Shown in pieces: positions 10,680 to 21,579 of a stretch of DNA of 64,000 nt (positions are counted from its first letter, which is position 1; the number at the start of each line of letters is the position of its first letter). The notes below the pieces were generated by a model. It had not been told where the DNA came from, searched no databases, and saw only the letters and a program-made list of their open reading frames with translations. The stretch spans positions 10,974,690-11,038,689 of the forward strand of contig CM065328.1 in NCBI GenBank assembly GCA_033032175.1. The letters are read 5' to 3'. The translations under genes were made by a program, and so were the position numbers. This DNA comes from Saturnia japonica. Its lineage: Eukaryota > Arthropoda > Insecta > Lepidoptera > Saturniidae.

Positions 10680-13200
10680 AAAGCACCTACAGTTGTTTTT
10701 TTAACTATAAATTATTTATTATGGCCGTAATTTCACCTCATGTTAAGTGACAATGTGGCGCAAGACCACGAGTACCAAATCTTGACTAAATCAGTCCTGT
10801 GTAAGATGCTCACATATATTTATTAACTATAAAAGAGCTGATAATCTTCAAACGGTTGAACAGATTTCATTGAATTATAGCTAAGAGTACTCTCGATTAA
10901 GTCATATTTAAACAAAAAAACGGGATCAAAATCGGTTCAGGCGTTTGCAAGCTACGTTATCACAGACAGACAGACACACAAATGCACACGTTAAACTTTT
11001 AACACCCCTCCTTTTGTGTCGAGGTTTAAAAAGGTACTTAGTCTTTAAACAAATACCTATTTTGCGTTAAAGTGTATAGAATTCTAAAACCGGTTATTCT
11101 AAAAGGAAAATCTTTGTACTTAATTAATACTACCTACATATACTAAGGATCGTTAAGTATATGTATCCAGCGTGGTTTTCCCCGTTTTTACATTAATTTA
11201 AACATAATAAACTCGTAAAGTAGGTATTATCGATAACCGCAGAGCTGTATAAGGCCGTATTCAGGTTATTGGAAAAAAACACATCATAATCTTTTTTTAA
11301 CCGACCTCAAAAAAGGATGAGCTTCATAATTCGAATGTCAAATTGAATTTAAAAAGAGGTTATTTTTTAAATAAATTGATGTTAATAAATAATGCAATTT
11401 TATTTCTTATTTTTTAGTGCATTTTTTTTAAATTTTGTTTTTGTTGAAAAAAAAATTGTAAAAAATTGTCTATATTGTAGTAGGTAGACATAGTGACGAG
11501 AGTATGTCCGATTCTAAGCACAGTACAATCCAAAAACAACGGTGACCATCGATAGATTTACAATACATCGCCAGCCGTTGATTTCATGCCGTCCTGCAAG
11601 ACATTTGGCAGCTGGCTGATCACGAAACATCAAACCAAAGGAGTGCTACCATAAGAATATTAAATAACCAGGGGTATTTATTGTTTATAGTTATAGTGTC
11701 ACTGTGACCATTATATCATTAGGGTAGCCAACCCTACTATTATAGTATGCTACTATAACAGACGTTTGATTATCATATTTCTAAAAATAATATAATAGTA
11801 AGCTAAACTACTATATTTTTAGACAGCAGCCTTTATCTCTTTCTGAACGAGACTTGGTATGTGATTGTCAATTTGATTATCTATCTGTCAAGCGGTAATA
11901 AATATTCTTAAACAAAATAAGATAGATTAATTTATTGATTGCCGCGTTGTTGTAGCGCGAGCTACAACTTATTAGCAATACGTAAAATAAAATATTTATG
12001 TGAAACATACTAGATATTTTTTTTGTCATCATATTTATTTATTCAGGTAATAAGCCTCGAAAATACTATATTTGATACAAAAAAGTTTGCAACCCTAATC
12101 ACTATGGACATGCCTGATTTAAGTATTGATTGATTCCGATACACAACATGCCTAATCGTATTACTATGAGGGATGATACACCTGGTGTATTGTGGACGCG
12201 ATTCAGTCTGGTGGACACCCTACCACTCTGCAAGACTATTATAGTTTTTCATATATGTTTTATATATGCAGTCTTTGTTCTGCCCTTTCCGATAGTTAAT
12301 ATCTTGACCACAGTGCCACCTATCGGATCCTAATATACCTATGAACCATCGTCTCGATAAAATGAAAAACATGAGCTCATTGGGTCAAGTCGTTGAGAAG
12401 TAGTAGCATCACTAACTGATGCACACAAGATCTTTTTAAATAAGGTAAACGCACCAAAAATTATATCAGTAGTTACAGGCTAAGATAACTTCACTTTTAA
12501 ACTTAACCTCATCTCTGAATTTACATTAAAGAGGAGATTATGCAGTTATGTCGTCACTAAACTTTAACTGTGCAATAGTATACAAACTGTTTACCACATG
12601 AATGAAATAATGTATAAAAAAGCAACCCGATAAGAAGAAGAAAAATTGTTAAGAAGTTCAAAATACAATTAATAATTCATTATGCTATGTATTGGGCTAT
12701 TGGATTACGTAATAGAATCCATGCTTTTACGATATCTGGGCAATCAAGTTTGTGATACAAAAAACCATTAAAATTTTTTGCCATTGTCAATTACTAGGGT
12801 GAATATTCACTGTCTGACCAAACTATAAATGAAAATAAAAGGAAGAAAATATCTGAGATTTAAACAACAAAAAAATATAATTATTATCATCATTCTCCTA
12901 TTCATATTTATTATTTACCCACGCACACACACACACATTATCGGACACTCCTGTAGCACACTGAGGTAGTTAGCTAGTTGGTATTAAATATTCATAAGTT
13001 AATTTATAAGTAGATTTTTAGAGAGCAATGTTTTGTTGTAATTTCTTAAGACGCACGAGAACGAATTTTTTTTATATTTCTATAATTGTGTTCTATTGTA
13101 TTGTAAAAAAACCTGATAGCCTAGATACAGGATATCCTAATTCGGTATGAAAGCATGCTGTATTAATATTTTCGTTTCTTTTTAAGAAATAAAATATTAT
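10680..13200. other. Protease intron, dispersed repeats only
   Basis: No exon seen. Holds a CAGACAGACACACAAATGCACACG-type retroposon tail near 10970 (partly D1-like), a D2-type fragment near 11495-11620 (GGTGACCATCGATAGATTTA, then CCAGCCGTTG), AT-rich repeats near 11740-11820 and a CA microsatellite near 12920-12937. Confidence 0.45.
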
Positions 13201-13204
13201 TATT

Positions 13205-13345
13205 ATTACTTACTATAAAACTCAAGCGATTATTTTTTGTTTGATGAACGCGTTAATCTCTGGAACTAGAAGTAATATTAAAAAAAAATTCTTTCATTTT
13301 ACAACTTATTTACAAAGGTTATAGGCCATATAACATCACATTACA
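13205..13345 (+). mobile_element. Lep1/Helitron-like fragment
   Basis: The sequence ACTATAAAACTCAAGCG followed by TTGATGAACGCGTTAATC and CTCTGGAACTAG matches the 5' portion of Lep1-type Helitron-derived repeats; related pieces lie at 23095 and 24290. It ends 130 bp from protease exon 1. Confidence 0.45.
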
Positions 13346-13475
13346 ACCCAAAATAGCAGAACAGTAATCGTTAACGTTAAGAAATCTGGCAAGATGTATA
13401 TAACAATGTAATAATGTAACACTTGCAAAACCGTGGGGTGCAGTTAGTACACGAATAAAATGGATGAAAACTTAC

Positions 13476-13524
13476 GTGCGGTAATAACAGTCACTGATAT
13501 TAATAAAATATAAGCGATAATCAT
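13476..13524 (-). CDS. Clip-domain serine protease, exon 1 (signal peptide)
   Basis: Minus-strand ATG at 13524 in a good insect context (ATCAAAATG). It encodes MIIAYILLISVTVITA, a compact hydrophobic signal peptide ending in a small residue, and runs into a GTAAGT donor after 13476 in phase 1. The split codon completes as CAA (Q) with exon 2 at 3367. The intron between them is about 10.1 kb. Signal peptide, then clip domain on the next exon, is a frequent layout of insect clip-protease genes. I chose this exon because phase, signal peptide and orientation all fit; the transcript itself is not proven. Confidence 0.75.
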
Positions 13525-14264
13525 TTTGATGCAGTTTATGCAGCTAGCTCTCCGAGTGTGTTCGTCGACCGACAGCCTGCTCTGGTCTGTTTTACGCGAA
13601 ACGCGATCAACAAAGACCTCAATACTAGTTTTTCCTGTTTATTACCATGGACATGTTTATACACAATTATTTATTAATTATATAAAGAATAAAGTTGACT
13701 CATTTTATTATATTTAAGCGGTTGTCGTTTGGCTGCTTTTCGGGTTTTATCCATCTTTATTTAAATGTGAATTAAAAACCCAACAACATAAATTTTACTA
13801 TGTTGTTTCGTATACATACCAACGTAGTGACTCTTTCCGCTACAAAGACCGTAACTCCAAATGATATGACCTTTGGGAATGAGCAAAAAAGGAAAAAAAA
13901 CATTCTTAAATAACTCTTTTATTTGTATACTTTAATAGCTGTGTCCCGCGGTTTCACCCGTGTTAATTTTATCCGTCAAACACCGCGCCGCCAACGTACC
14001 CGTGTAGCCTATCATATTTGTTCTCACTTCCCGCAAGTACAAATCTTCCACAAAAAAGATTCGCAAAATACCTTATTGTGGCTTTTGTATAAGATATAAG
14101 CATAAGCGATCGCAGACTTTTTTTGGGTATACTAAGGAACAATACTTTAGAACATTATATTTACGTATCATTAACTATTACGCCAGTACACGCGGATACA
14201 ACAGTTCGGGAGGGCTGCCACTTCCAACATCTTCTATACAGTTAATAAAAGTGTCTGTTTGATT

Positions 14265-14860
14265 TTTACTATATACATATGAAAGTATATACGATACCTA
14301 TAACAAAAATATCATTTTTTTTGTCTCTCTGTGTGTCTATTTGTTCTGGGTAATCTCCGAAACGGTTGATCCGATTTTCACGGGTCTTTCACTAATAGAT
14401 AGCTGATGATATACGGCCGTATTCGTTGTTTCAGTTACTAAAGATAGACAAATATGGCCTTTTGTGCTTACTAATTTTTTTAATAACCTATTATGGATAG
14501 TTTTTCTTATCTACATAATATATATTCATATCCTACAGCTTGGAAACCGATATCTGTCTGTAGTTAAAGATAGTACTTATTACAAATATGTATTAATCGG
14601 GGATAGTAAACTCAGATAATTTATTGAAAACGGCCAATAGGGAGTAACTTAGGTTACTTTTATTTTAGAAAAAGAATTAGGGTTCCGCACAAATAAAAAA
14701 AACTGGTCACGGTGAATCAACCGGGCGCTTAAAAGGCTTATTCCGAGTAAACCATAAGAGATATAACAAATTAATGTACTAAATAATTATAGCCATTAAA
14801 ATACCTAAAAAAAAATCCGGGAGAGTATAAATCTACGTTCTAAGGAACACCCACAATAAG
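14265..14860 (-). mobile_element. Dispersed repeat D1, inverted, interrupted by a ~225-bp insertion
   Basis: D1 words on both sides (TAATCTCCGAAACGGTTGATC on the left; GGGTTCCGCACAAATAAA and CCCACAATAAGC on the right) are separated by 14412-14640. That segment is bounded by ACGGCCGTATTC and GAAAACGGCC, an imperfect terminal inverted repeat, so a small MITE appears to have landed inside D1. Confidence 0.55.
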
Positions 14861-14964
14861 CATTTATGTCTTTGAAATAACTGGTAGCGGAGAACAAGAT
14901 TCGCGCGGGCATTCTGTAGAAGAAGAAAGAAACACAGAAAAATATTTATATCAATTTAATTGAC

Positions 14965-15485
14965 GATTTACAGAAAAATCTGAAGTCGGTCAGTTAATGT
15001 TGTTTTTATATCATTATCCATCATTTCTATACGTCGAAGAACAGTTCGTCTTGTCAAACTGATTTTTTCAAATTCATTTTTCTTTTCCGGACACAAAATA
15101 CTGCAAACTTCTAACATACGCTCCTTAATAAATTCTCCTTCGGCAAATAAATCCTTTGCCAATTTTGAGCTAACTATGAAACTAGCTTTCAAGTTGTGTT
15201 CTTTGTTTATGAAACATTTGTTGCTGTTTTTCCAAATTTGCTGTAAGCTTCTGGATTTTGTCTGTTCTTAATTGTCCTGTCAGTGAGTGCAGCGTAGCAT
15301 GCGCTTAGTTAAGTAATGCCTCTTTATATTGAATTCTTTCATTACTGAAATGGATTCATTATACAGCAAACAAATAGGCTTAGCATTGTGCAAGATAAAA
15401 AAGAATTCTTCAGTCCATTTTTCTTGAAACTGGCGACGTCGTTTCTATCCACCAGATATCATTTTTGTTTACTTTTCATTCAATG
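14965..15485 (-). pseudogene. hAT-like / GTF2IRD2-type transposase relic
   Basis: Read on the minus strand. The upstream part gives QFQEKWTEEFFFILHN...PICLLYNESISVMKEFN...RHYLTKR, and after several stops and a shift the frame 14968-15192 gives KASFIVSSKLAKDLFAEGEF, then ILCPEK and SLTRRTVLRRI. This is the N-terminal zinc-finger-like and SYIVS/GEF region of the GTF2IRD2/ZBED-type transposase-derived family. In-frame stops show it is dead. The C-terminal two thirds of the family are absent. Confidence 0.7.
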
Positions 15486-16030
15486 ATATTAATAACAAAC
15501 TACAGTTTGTAACCACTCAAGATGCACACAAAGTCACAAAGCAAGTTGACGGCTCGAGCAGTTCGCTAGGATATCGCTTGTCCAAGTTATCACCTCGGCA
15601 ACTCAAATAGAACTGAACTAAGGTTCGTTTTTTTTTTTTTTTAGAACTGACTACACTGTTAGCCTTAGGGACCCTATCCCAAAACAGAGCCGCTGCGGCT
15701 TTTACAGCTTCACCGGACTTGGGGGCGAGCGCTTAGGGCACTCAGCCGCGAAAGTTATTAGGACGACTCGCACGAGGGTGCCAAAGTGGCCGGACCTCGG
15801 CTCGGGCGGTCGTCGCGTACGCAAATAAGTCGCGAACTAACTGAATCCCTATACCTACGATTTGAGCTAACTAAATTATACTCATAGGCATGTTCCCTTC
15901 CTCCTGGGAGGAAGGAAGGAAACATGCGTATGTGTATTTAGTGAACGGAAATGTTTTCTACACTAACTAGCGCTAACTAACTAACGCAAAAAAAAAGAAA
16001 AAAAAGGTCCCTTACAGAACCTATGTACCT

Positions 16031-17068
16031 ATCTGATGATTTAAAGGTCTACCATAATATTCTATCATATGAAGATTGTATTGATTTACAAAATGACATT
16101 AATCATTTGCATCTTTGGTGTACTCGAAATAACATGACATCCATATATATATATATATATATCCATATAAATCCATATATATCCATATAAAATAAACAAT
16201 ACATTGTTACAGCGTCAGAATACAGTAAAGGATCTTGGTGTATGGTTTGATTCAAAACTAGCCTATACGTACCACTATGACTACATCACATCCAAAGCTA
16301 ACAAAGTTATGGGTTTTATATTTAGAATGTCAAGACCATTTAAAGATCCTGCTACATTAATAACTTTGTTTATGACATTGGTTAGAAGCATCCTGGAGTA
16401 TTGTTCGGTGGTATGGAATCCATACTATCACATACATAATGACAGGATCGAAGCTATCCAAAGACGTTTTGTACGTTATTTAGCATCAAAATGTGGACTG
16501 AGGCGTAAACTACCTTCATATGAAACTAGGCTAAATCACTTTGGTATCAAAACACTGTCATCCAGACGTAGCTTTAGCTCATATTCTATTCTACATAAAA
16601 TAATCAATGCCAAATGGGATACAACAGAGTTGTTAAGCCAACTATCAATAACCACAAGAGTAAACCGGAATCAAAGTATCTTCCACGTTCCATATTGCTC
16701 AAATAATGTCTCATACTATAATCCGTTATACAGAATGTGCAGAGAATACAATGATAATGCCAGGGTTTTGGACATATTTGATAGAAATATAAGCAGTAGT
16801 TTTCAATCATCTGATTAATCTTTTGATTTTATTTAGAGAAGCTATTTATGCGCTAAAACTTTATGTAGTTTTTCTAATATAATTAATTGAATTATTTTGT
16901 ATTTTTTTTATTATTTTCTTTATTCTTTGTATTTTGTTTGTAAAATTAAATGTTGTGCCCAACTATAATAGGAAAGCAAATTTAGTTCTATAAGTTACTA
17001 TTGTTAATGTGTATTTTGTGTTTTAGTTTGGTTTCTGTTGTTGAGCCATAATAAATAAATAAATAAAT
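16031..17068 (+). mobile_element. Jockey/CR1-like LINE, 5'-truncated, inserted in RpA
   Basis: Begins inside the RT domain (DDLKVYHNI after the catalytic box), has a small AT-rich disruption near 16140-16200, and then an open frame 16204-16818 covering the thumb and C-terminal part (VKDLGVWFDSKL, RSILEYCSVVWNPYY, RRFVRYLA). It ends in an (AAAT)n tail. A second, longer copy of the same family is at about 31430-33320. Left and right flanks both belong to RpA, so it is younger than that RpA copy. Confidence 0.85.
16204..16818 (+). CDS. LINE reverse transcriptase, C-terminal fragment (204 codons)
   Basis: Open frame ending at the native stop of the LINE ORF2. Conserved phrases: DLGVWFDSKLAY, LVRSILEYCSVVW, RIEAIQRRF, LPSYETRL. 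These follow the YADD box in Jockey/CR1-type non-LTR retrotransposons. The start shown is only where the frame opens. Not a host gene. Confidence 0.8.
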   Translation: MLQRQNTVKDLGVWFDSKLAYTYHYDYITSKANKVMGFIFRMSRPFKDPATLITLFMTLVRSILEYCSVVWNPYYHIHNDRIEAIQRRFVRYLASKCGLRRKLPSYETRLNHFGIKTLSSRRSFSSYSILHKIINAKWDTTELLSQLSITTRVNRNQSIFHVPYCSNNVSYYNPLYRMCREYNDNARVLDIFDRNISSSFQSSD

Positions 17069-17191
17069 ACACGTGTGTGTGTTCATACGTGTGTAATGTT
17101 GTATGTAGGTAACTAAGTGATGCACGTATAGTGTCACTTGTATCGCGCGGGTGGTTACCTGACCCAAGGGCTTCACGCCTAGGAAACGGAC

Positions 17192-17590
17192 CTAGGCTTG
17201 GGTCACCCGCTGAAGAGGGTGAACGTATGGAGTGTGCGGGAGCGAATTTGACCGACCGTCCTCTGCGGAAAGAACGGTGGTAACGCGGGCGTGGGCGCTA
17301 TCACGCTCTATTTGGAGAGACGAATCGAAAGAGTTTTTTGTGTATCTACGGTTGATAAAAATTTTCGCGGCCGGCGTTTGTGCCGGGTAGTCGTTGGTTT
17401 CGCTGTCGAGACGGTGCAACGTCTCAACAAGGCGGGGGAAGGCGCATACGGTCTTGACGAGACCGTAACGCTCTAGATGGTCATTGTAATCAATGACCTC
17501 TTGGATACCGTGCTCACGAAGGAGCAGGATCATAAGATCGTTGCTCGCAACGTGAGAGGGAGCGCGGGGCGCGGAATTATCCATCGCCAT
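17192..17590 (-). CDS. Short ORF of the RpA retroposon (132 codons)
   Basis: From ATG 17590 (MAMDNSAPRAPSHVASND) the minus-strand frame runs 132 codons to 17192. A GTG-initiated extension to 17644 is possible. The product has a helical middle (LMILLLREHGIQEVI, DYNDHLERYG) and a polar tail. I recognise no domain. The 38.3-kb RpA copy keeps part of the same frame (SAHARVTTVLSAEDGRS), and between the two copies six of ten differing codons in a 32-codon stretch are synonymous, which suggests a translated master element. Confidence 0.5.
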   Translation of the reverse strand: MAMDNSAPRAPSHVASNDLMILLLREHGIQEVIDYNDHLERYGLVKTVCAFPRLVETLHRLDSETNDYPAQTPAAKIFINRRYTKNSFDSSLQIERDSAHARVTTVLSAEDGRSNSLPHTPYVHPLQRVTQA

Positions 17591-17820
17591 ACGAGGCTGT
17601 GGATGTGGGCGCCAGGGCCCCCATGCGTTCGGAGCCGAACGCACGGGTTGTGATTGACCGCGAGGTGCGGGAGGGCCGGCGGCGGCCTGGGTATGGCGAG
17701 GGACTTGGAGAGCGGGAAATTCCCCTGGAGCCAGCAGGGGTTTCGCTCGGAGGGCTGAGGCGGGATGCCCCTCCCCTTCGCCCAGTACGCAGCTCGGGGA
17801 GTGGTGGAGTCAACTAAGGT

Positions 17821-19470
17821 TTGGACTATTCACCCGCTTATATAGGCAAAATGAAGGAATAATCTGGAATAAACTAGTTTAGAATAATTGAGAAGCAATA
17901 AATCTTTTGACGTGTCGCCCGTGAGGCGGCAAACCTCAAAGAATTTGATCGAGCAAGCCGAGTGGCCTTTGATTTTTGCCGCCTCACTGTCACTCCCCCG
18001 TGAGTATAAGTACCTAATGTAAAAATTTTTTAATTGGGTTTTTTCAAAATATCTCGCGGGCCGGTTGTTGCCCTTATATACTATAGGTTTTTATTCCCTT
18101 TGCGAGTATTAATATATGCGGCATAAACGGCGGTATCTTTTGATTACGTAGACTTTAAAGTTTGATTTTTTCACAGCTCCAAGCGACTGCAGACTTGAGT
18201 ATTTTATACTAATTTCAACTTGATACCTCCCACACGCTCTTGAGAAAAGGGGTACTTTAAAAAAACTTGTATATAAAGTGAAACTCTTCAACTGCTAAAT
18301 TACCTCTAAACTAGCGCTTTTTTCACATATAGCTTGCGTCATAGTTGAGTTATGTCTTCAGCATGCAGTCATACAGCTGTCAGGCATAATTATTACGAGC
18401 TCCAGGTTCGTAAAGTATATTTTTAATTTTAATTTTTTAATACTTATGCACTCATAATATGTAACGTCACAATAATTAAATGACTTAAATAGTAGGTAGA
18501 TGTAAAATATTACAATTTAATCAAAATTATACAAAAATATATCTGGATACGTAAAATTTTGTTTTGTTCAAAATATGATGTTATTTTCCTTAAAGGAAAA
18601 TTACTATGACGTAGGTACCATTTGATGACCTTTGAGTCATTTTGAAATAAAACTATTAAAATGTTAATATTTCTTAGAATTGATAAGAACGCGTCCCGCT
18701 GCTCAAGCGGTTATAATAATGAAATACCTACATAATTCTGTTGTATCTATCGCTAGTAGTTCATTTTACTTTTCAGTAAATTATTTATCTATACCCTTAA
18801 TAAAACATAAACAGCAGAAACTGTAGACACACTATTTCTTTTTTTATTCCACGGTGGTGGCAAACAAGCATAAGGTCCGATGTATGGACGCTTGCAACAA
18901 CAGAAACATCACGTGCGCGTTGCCGACACCATAAAAACCTGTTCATTCCCCTTTTTAAGAATCCCATACTGTAGTCTCCTGAGAAAACTTCAATAGGGAG
19001 CACAATAAATATCCGGAGCGTTCGCCGAAGTAAATTCCTGTGAAACTAAACTGTAGGCGACCATTTAGGTTTCAAAATGTGAGGCTGAATTCCCTGCCGA
19101 TGGCGAGTGGCGCTATTATGGAAGGAACAAAACCCATTGTACAAGCGGTAGAACACGCACAAGGAGGTAAAGTTTCTCGTTACATTTAAGTTCGATACCC
19201 CTTTTGAGTTTAGGATCGTCAATTATAACAGCTCGTTTTTGAGCCGACCACATGAGCTGGCACAGCTCTTTGCTGACCAATGTATAAAAAAAGAAACATG
19301 ACTAACAAAAAGAAAGGACTGTGAAGATGTTTATTTTATTACTATGTGTATGATAGTCGCGAACCCTACCAACCGATTTTAATCTATCCATGTTTTAACA
19401 TGAAACTTTGAATGTATACAGTCTGACTTATTAAAAAAACGAACTCGGTCGGTCTGACCGTCGCATTAAA
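17821..19470. other. Intergenic, repeats only
   Basis: No gene seen. A pair of words CAAAGAATTTGATCGAGC / GGCCTTTGATTTTTGCCGCC lies near 17940-17980, a D-type word ACTAGCGCTTTTTTCAC near 18310, and a GC-richer non-coding patch near 19070-19190. Confidence 0.4.
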
Positions 19471-19479
19471 TGTTTCACA

Positions 19480-19960
19480 TCAAAAATCTTTGACTACAAC
19501 TACATTTTTGGCTGATTTTCGATATTTGTCAGGGAGATAGCTTGCATCATAATATGTTCATATGATGGGGAACCTGTTGAACCTTGGCACTATGTGTGTC
19601 TAGGCTATTGGACTCGTTTCAAATATTAGCGCGATACTAAATTCTACTGTCAATGGTATTCGGCTAGCCCACCGCTGCTTCAGGACAACGCTAAACCCCA
19701 TACTTCACCAACTGCGGTTGGAATATCTCCGACACCCACCATGCTTCCCGGACCTAGCTCCAATTGATAACCACTTTCTTCGGAATTTGGACAATTACTT
19801 GCAAGGAAAAAAATTCAATTCCAATGAGGCTATCCAAACCGCCTTCAATGATTTTATTGATTCTGGCTCCTACAATTTTTTCAGCAATGGAATCAATGAA
19901 CTCTCTGTAAAATGGCGAAAGCGCACAGATAATAATGGTACAAACTTCTATTGATTAAAT
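19480..19960 (+). pseudogene. mariner-type transposase, C-terminal relic
   Basis: LLQDNAKPHTSP near 19670 is the second catalytic-Asp block (family HDNARPH). After a frameshift the frame 19718-19954 gives RHPPCFPDLAPIDNHFLRNL, containing the third catalytic Asp block (YSPDLAPxDYHLF), then a tail like the family's KWRKxxxxNGxYF end. The N-terminal DNA-binding half is missing or unrecognisable. Inactive. Confidence 0.85.
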
Positions 19961-20654
19961 GTGTAATTTCATAAATTTTTTTTCCTTCTACTTTTTCCAT
20001 TTAAAACATCAATCTCAAAATATGCCTCATAAGCTTACTTCACGCAATTGCGCGCTTCCCTTCCCCGTTACATTACTCGCACTCGTTGTCTTTTATTGTA
20101 CCTCGTTCCCCGCCATCTTTTGTCGAAAACATTGGACGGTCGCACACGAACTTGTAGGTACAACTACAGCAATAGTTAATCGATGTTTTATCAACATCGA
20201 TTTTATGTTTGATAAAATTCAAATATTAAAAAAAAACAAAATTATTATTATACACAAGATTTACTAACGTATACACAGTGACTTCCAAACTAGGCAGAGC
20301 CTGTATCTTGGAAGCCGGCATACGAAATTAACATAACATTTTGCACAAACACCTCACTCAGGTGGCCGTAAACGATTATAAAGGTATAATTTAATAAAAT
20401 TATGTAATGATTATCCAAATAAACTATGCACATGCTCCAACATATATATACACAAAAATAGGTATATATTAATACACACAATAACAACACAAACACATAA
20501 ACAAATATTCATAACAACTGTTTTACGACTCAAATGTAAAAATGGAATGTATTGATTCTAATAAAGCATATATAATTTATAGTAAAAAATGAAAACTGAA
20601 GCAGCTACGAATTAATTTAAAAAATATTTATTTAACAATATTATTTTGTATTAT

Positions 20655-20765
20655 TATGTTCTTTCTCGGCTGAATGCCTTAAGCGCTCGCTCCTAAGCCA
20701 CGGTAAAGCTGTAAAAACCCTCTGAGGCTTCAGAGCCCTTTTGGCTAACAGTATAGTCAGCTATA
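20655..20765 (+). mobile_element. RpA 3' end fragment
   Basis: TGCCTTAAGCGCTCGCTCC, then GTAAAGCTGTAAAAACCCTC and GGCTAACAGTATAGTCAG with a short A run. A diverged 3' terminus of RpA. Confidence 0.65.
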
Positions 20766-21487
20766 AAAAAATGAAATATTTTCTGTGCGACTATGCCAGA
20801 GCCATAGATATAGTTGGTTTAATAAACTACATCTATGGCATTAAAGCTTAAGAGGTCATAAGAGGTTAACTCATATGAAGGAGATCTGATAACAGTGTCA
20901 ATGTCAACTATGATGTAAATTGTCAACTTGTGTGACCTGTGGCGTTGCTGGAGCGTTACTTGTGTAACATTTTTCGTGACGTTTGACCCTGTCGCGTTAC
21001 CACATGAGAGGCAGTCGCCCTTTTAGAATGCTTAATTAAGCTATACAAGAAATAATTTATTATAATTTATTAACAAAAACTGGATTTTAAGTTTTTAGTT
21101 TGTGTAAGTAGCTAGGTACATAAAATACTTTAGTATCAAATCAAATAATATTGTTTGTACACATATGATAATTTTTTTTGGATACCTACTCAATACCTGA
21201 GGTTCTTTTAATTTATGGAGAATTTCTCAAAAATATGTAGGTTAATTTTTGTCTTATCATAGGTACCTAAATAGAGGCGTTTTTTCTTTGTTTTTATTAT
21301 ATTTTTCGTATCCGTTAAGACACAATGTCTAGTTTTCAGCAACGTTATTTAGAAAAGTGGGATGAAATACCGGAATTTTCTTCGTGGCGTCAGTTTTATG
21401 AAAAACATTATTTTTATTGGTTAATTGTCTTGTATAAGTCGGTATATTTTAAAAAAAAATTTCGAGGTGGCATCGGTATTTTCATAA

Positions 21488-21570
21488 TTTTTTTTTTTTT
21501 TAGATCTGACTACACTGTTAGCCTTAAGGGCCCTGAAGCCGCTGCGGTTTATACAGCTTCACCGTACTTG
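21488..21570 (-). mobile_element. RpA short form, 83 bp, with 7-bp target duplication
   Basis: Minus-strand element starting CAAGTACGGTGAAGC and ending in poly(A) (T run 21488-21501). Flanked by TTCATAA at 21481-21487 and 21571-21577. It starts at the same internal RpA position as the 25504-25591 copy. Confidence 0.75.
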
Positions 21571-21579
21571 TTCATAAAA

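Larger units (their letters stand above)
15626..17811 (-). mobile_element. RpA retroposon, longest copy, split by a LINE
   Basis: On the minus strand the element begins at 17811 (TGACTCCACCACTCCCC) and ends in a poly(A) tail (T run 15628-15642). A 10-bp target duplication AACTAAGGTT flanks it at 15616-15625 and 17812-17821. Subtracting the LINE at 16031-17068, the element is about 1.15 kb. It is GC-rich against an AT-rich background and carries one short ORF (17192-17590) but no reverse transcriptase, so it is non-autonomous or 5'-truncated. Its 3' end (CGGTGAAGCTGTAAAAGCCG to ACAGTGTAGTCAGTTCT) recurs at 10.4, 20.7, 21.5, 25.5 and 34.1 kb. Confidence 0.8.

Noticed and set aside
17577..17817. 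Arginine/proline-rich frames on both strands
   Set aside because: GC-rich 5' part of RpA, open by composition. The minus frame's apparent start is TTG at the target duplication.
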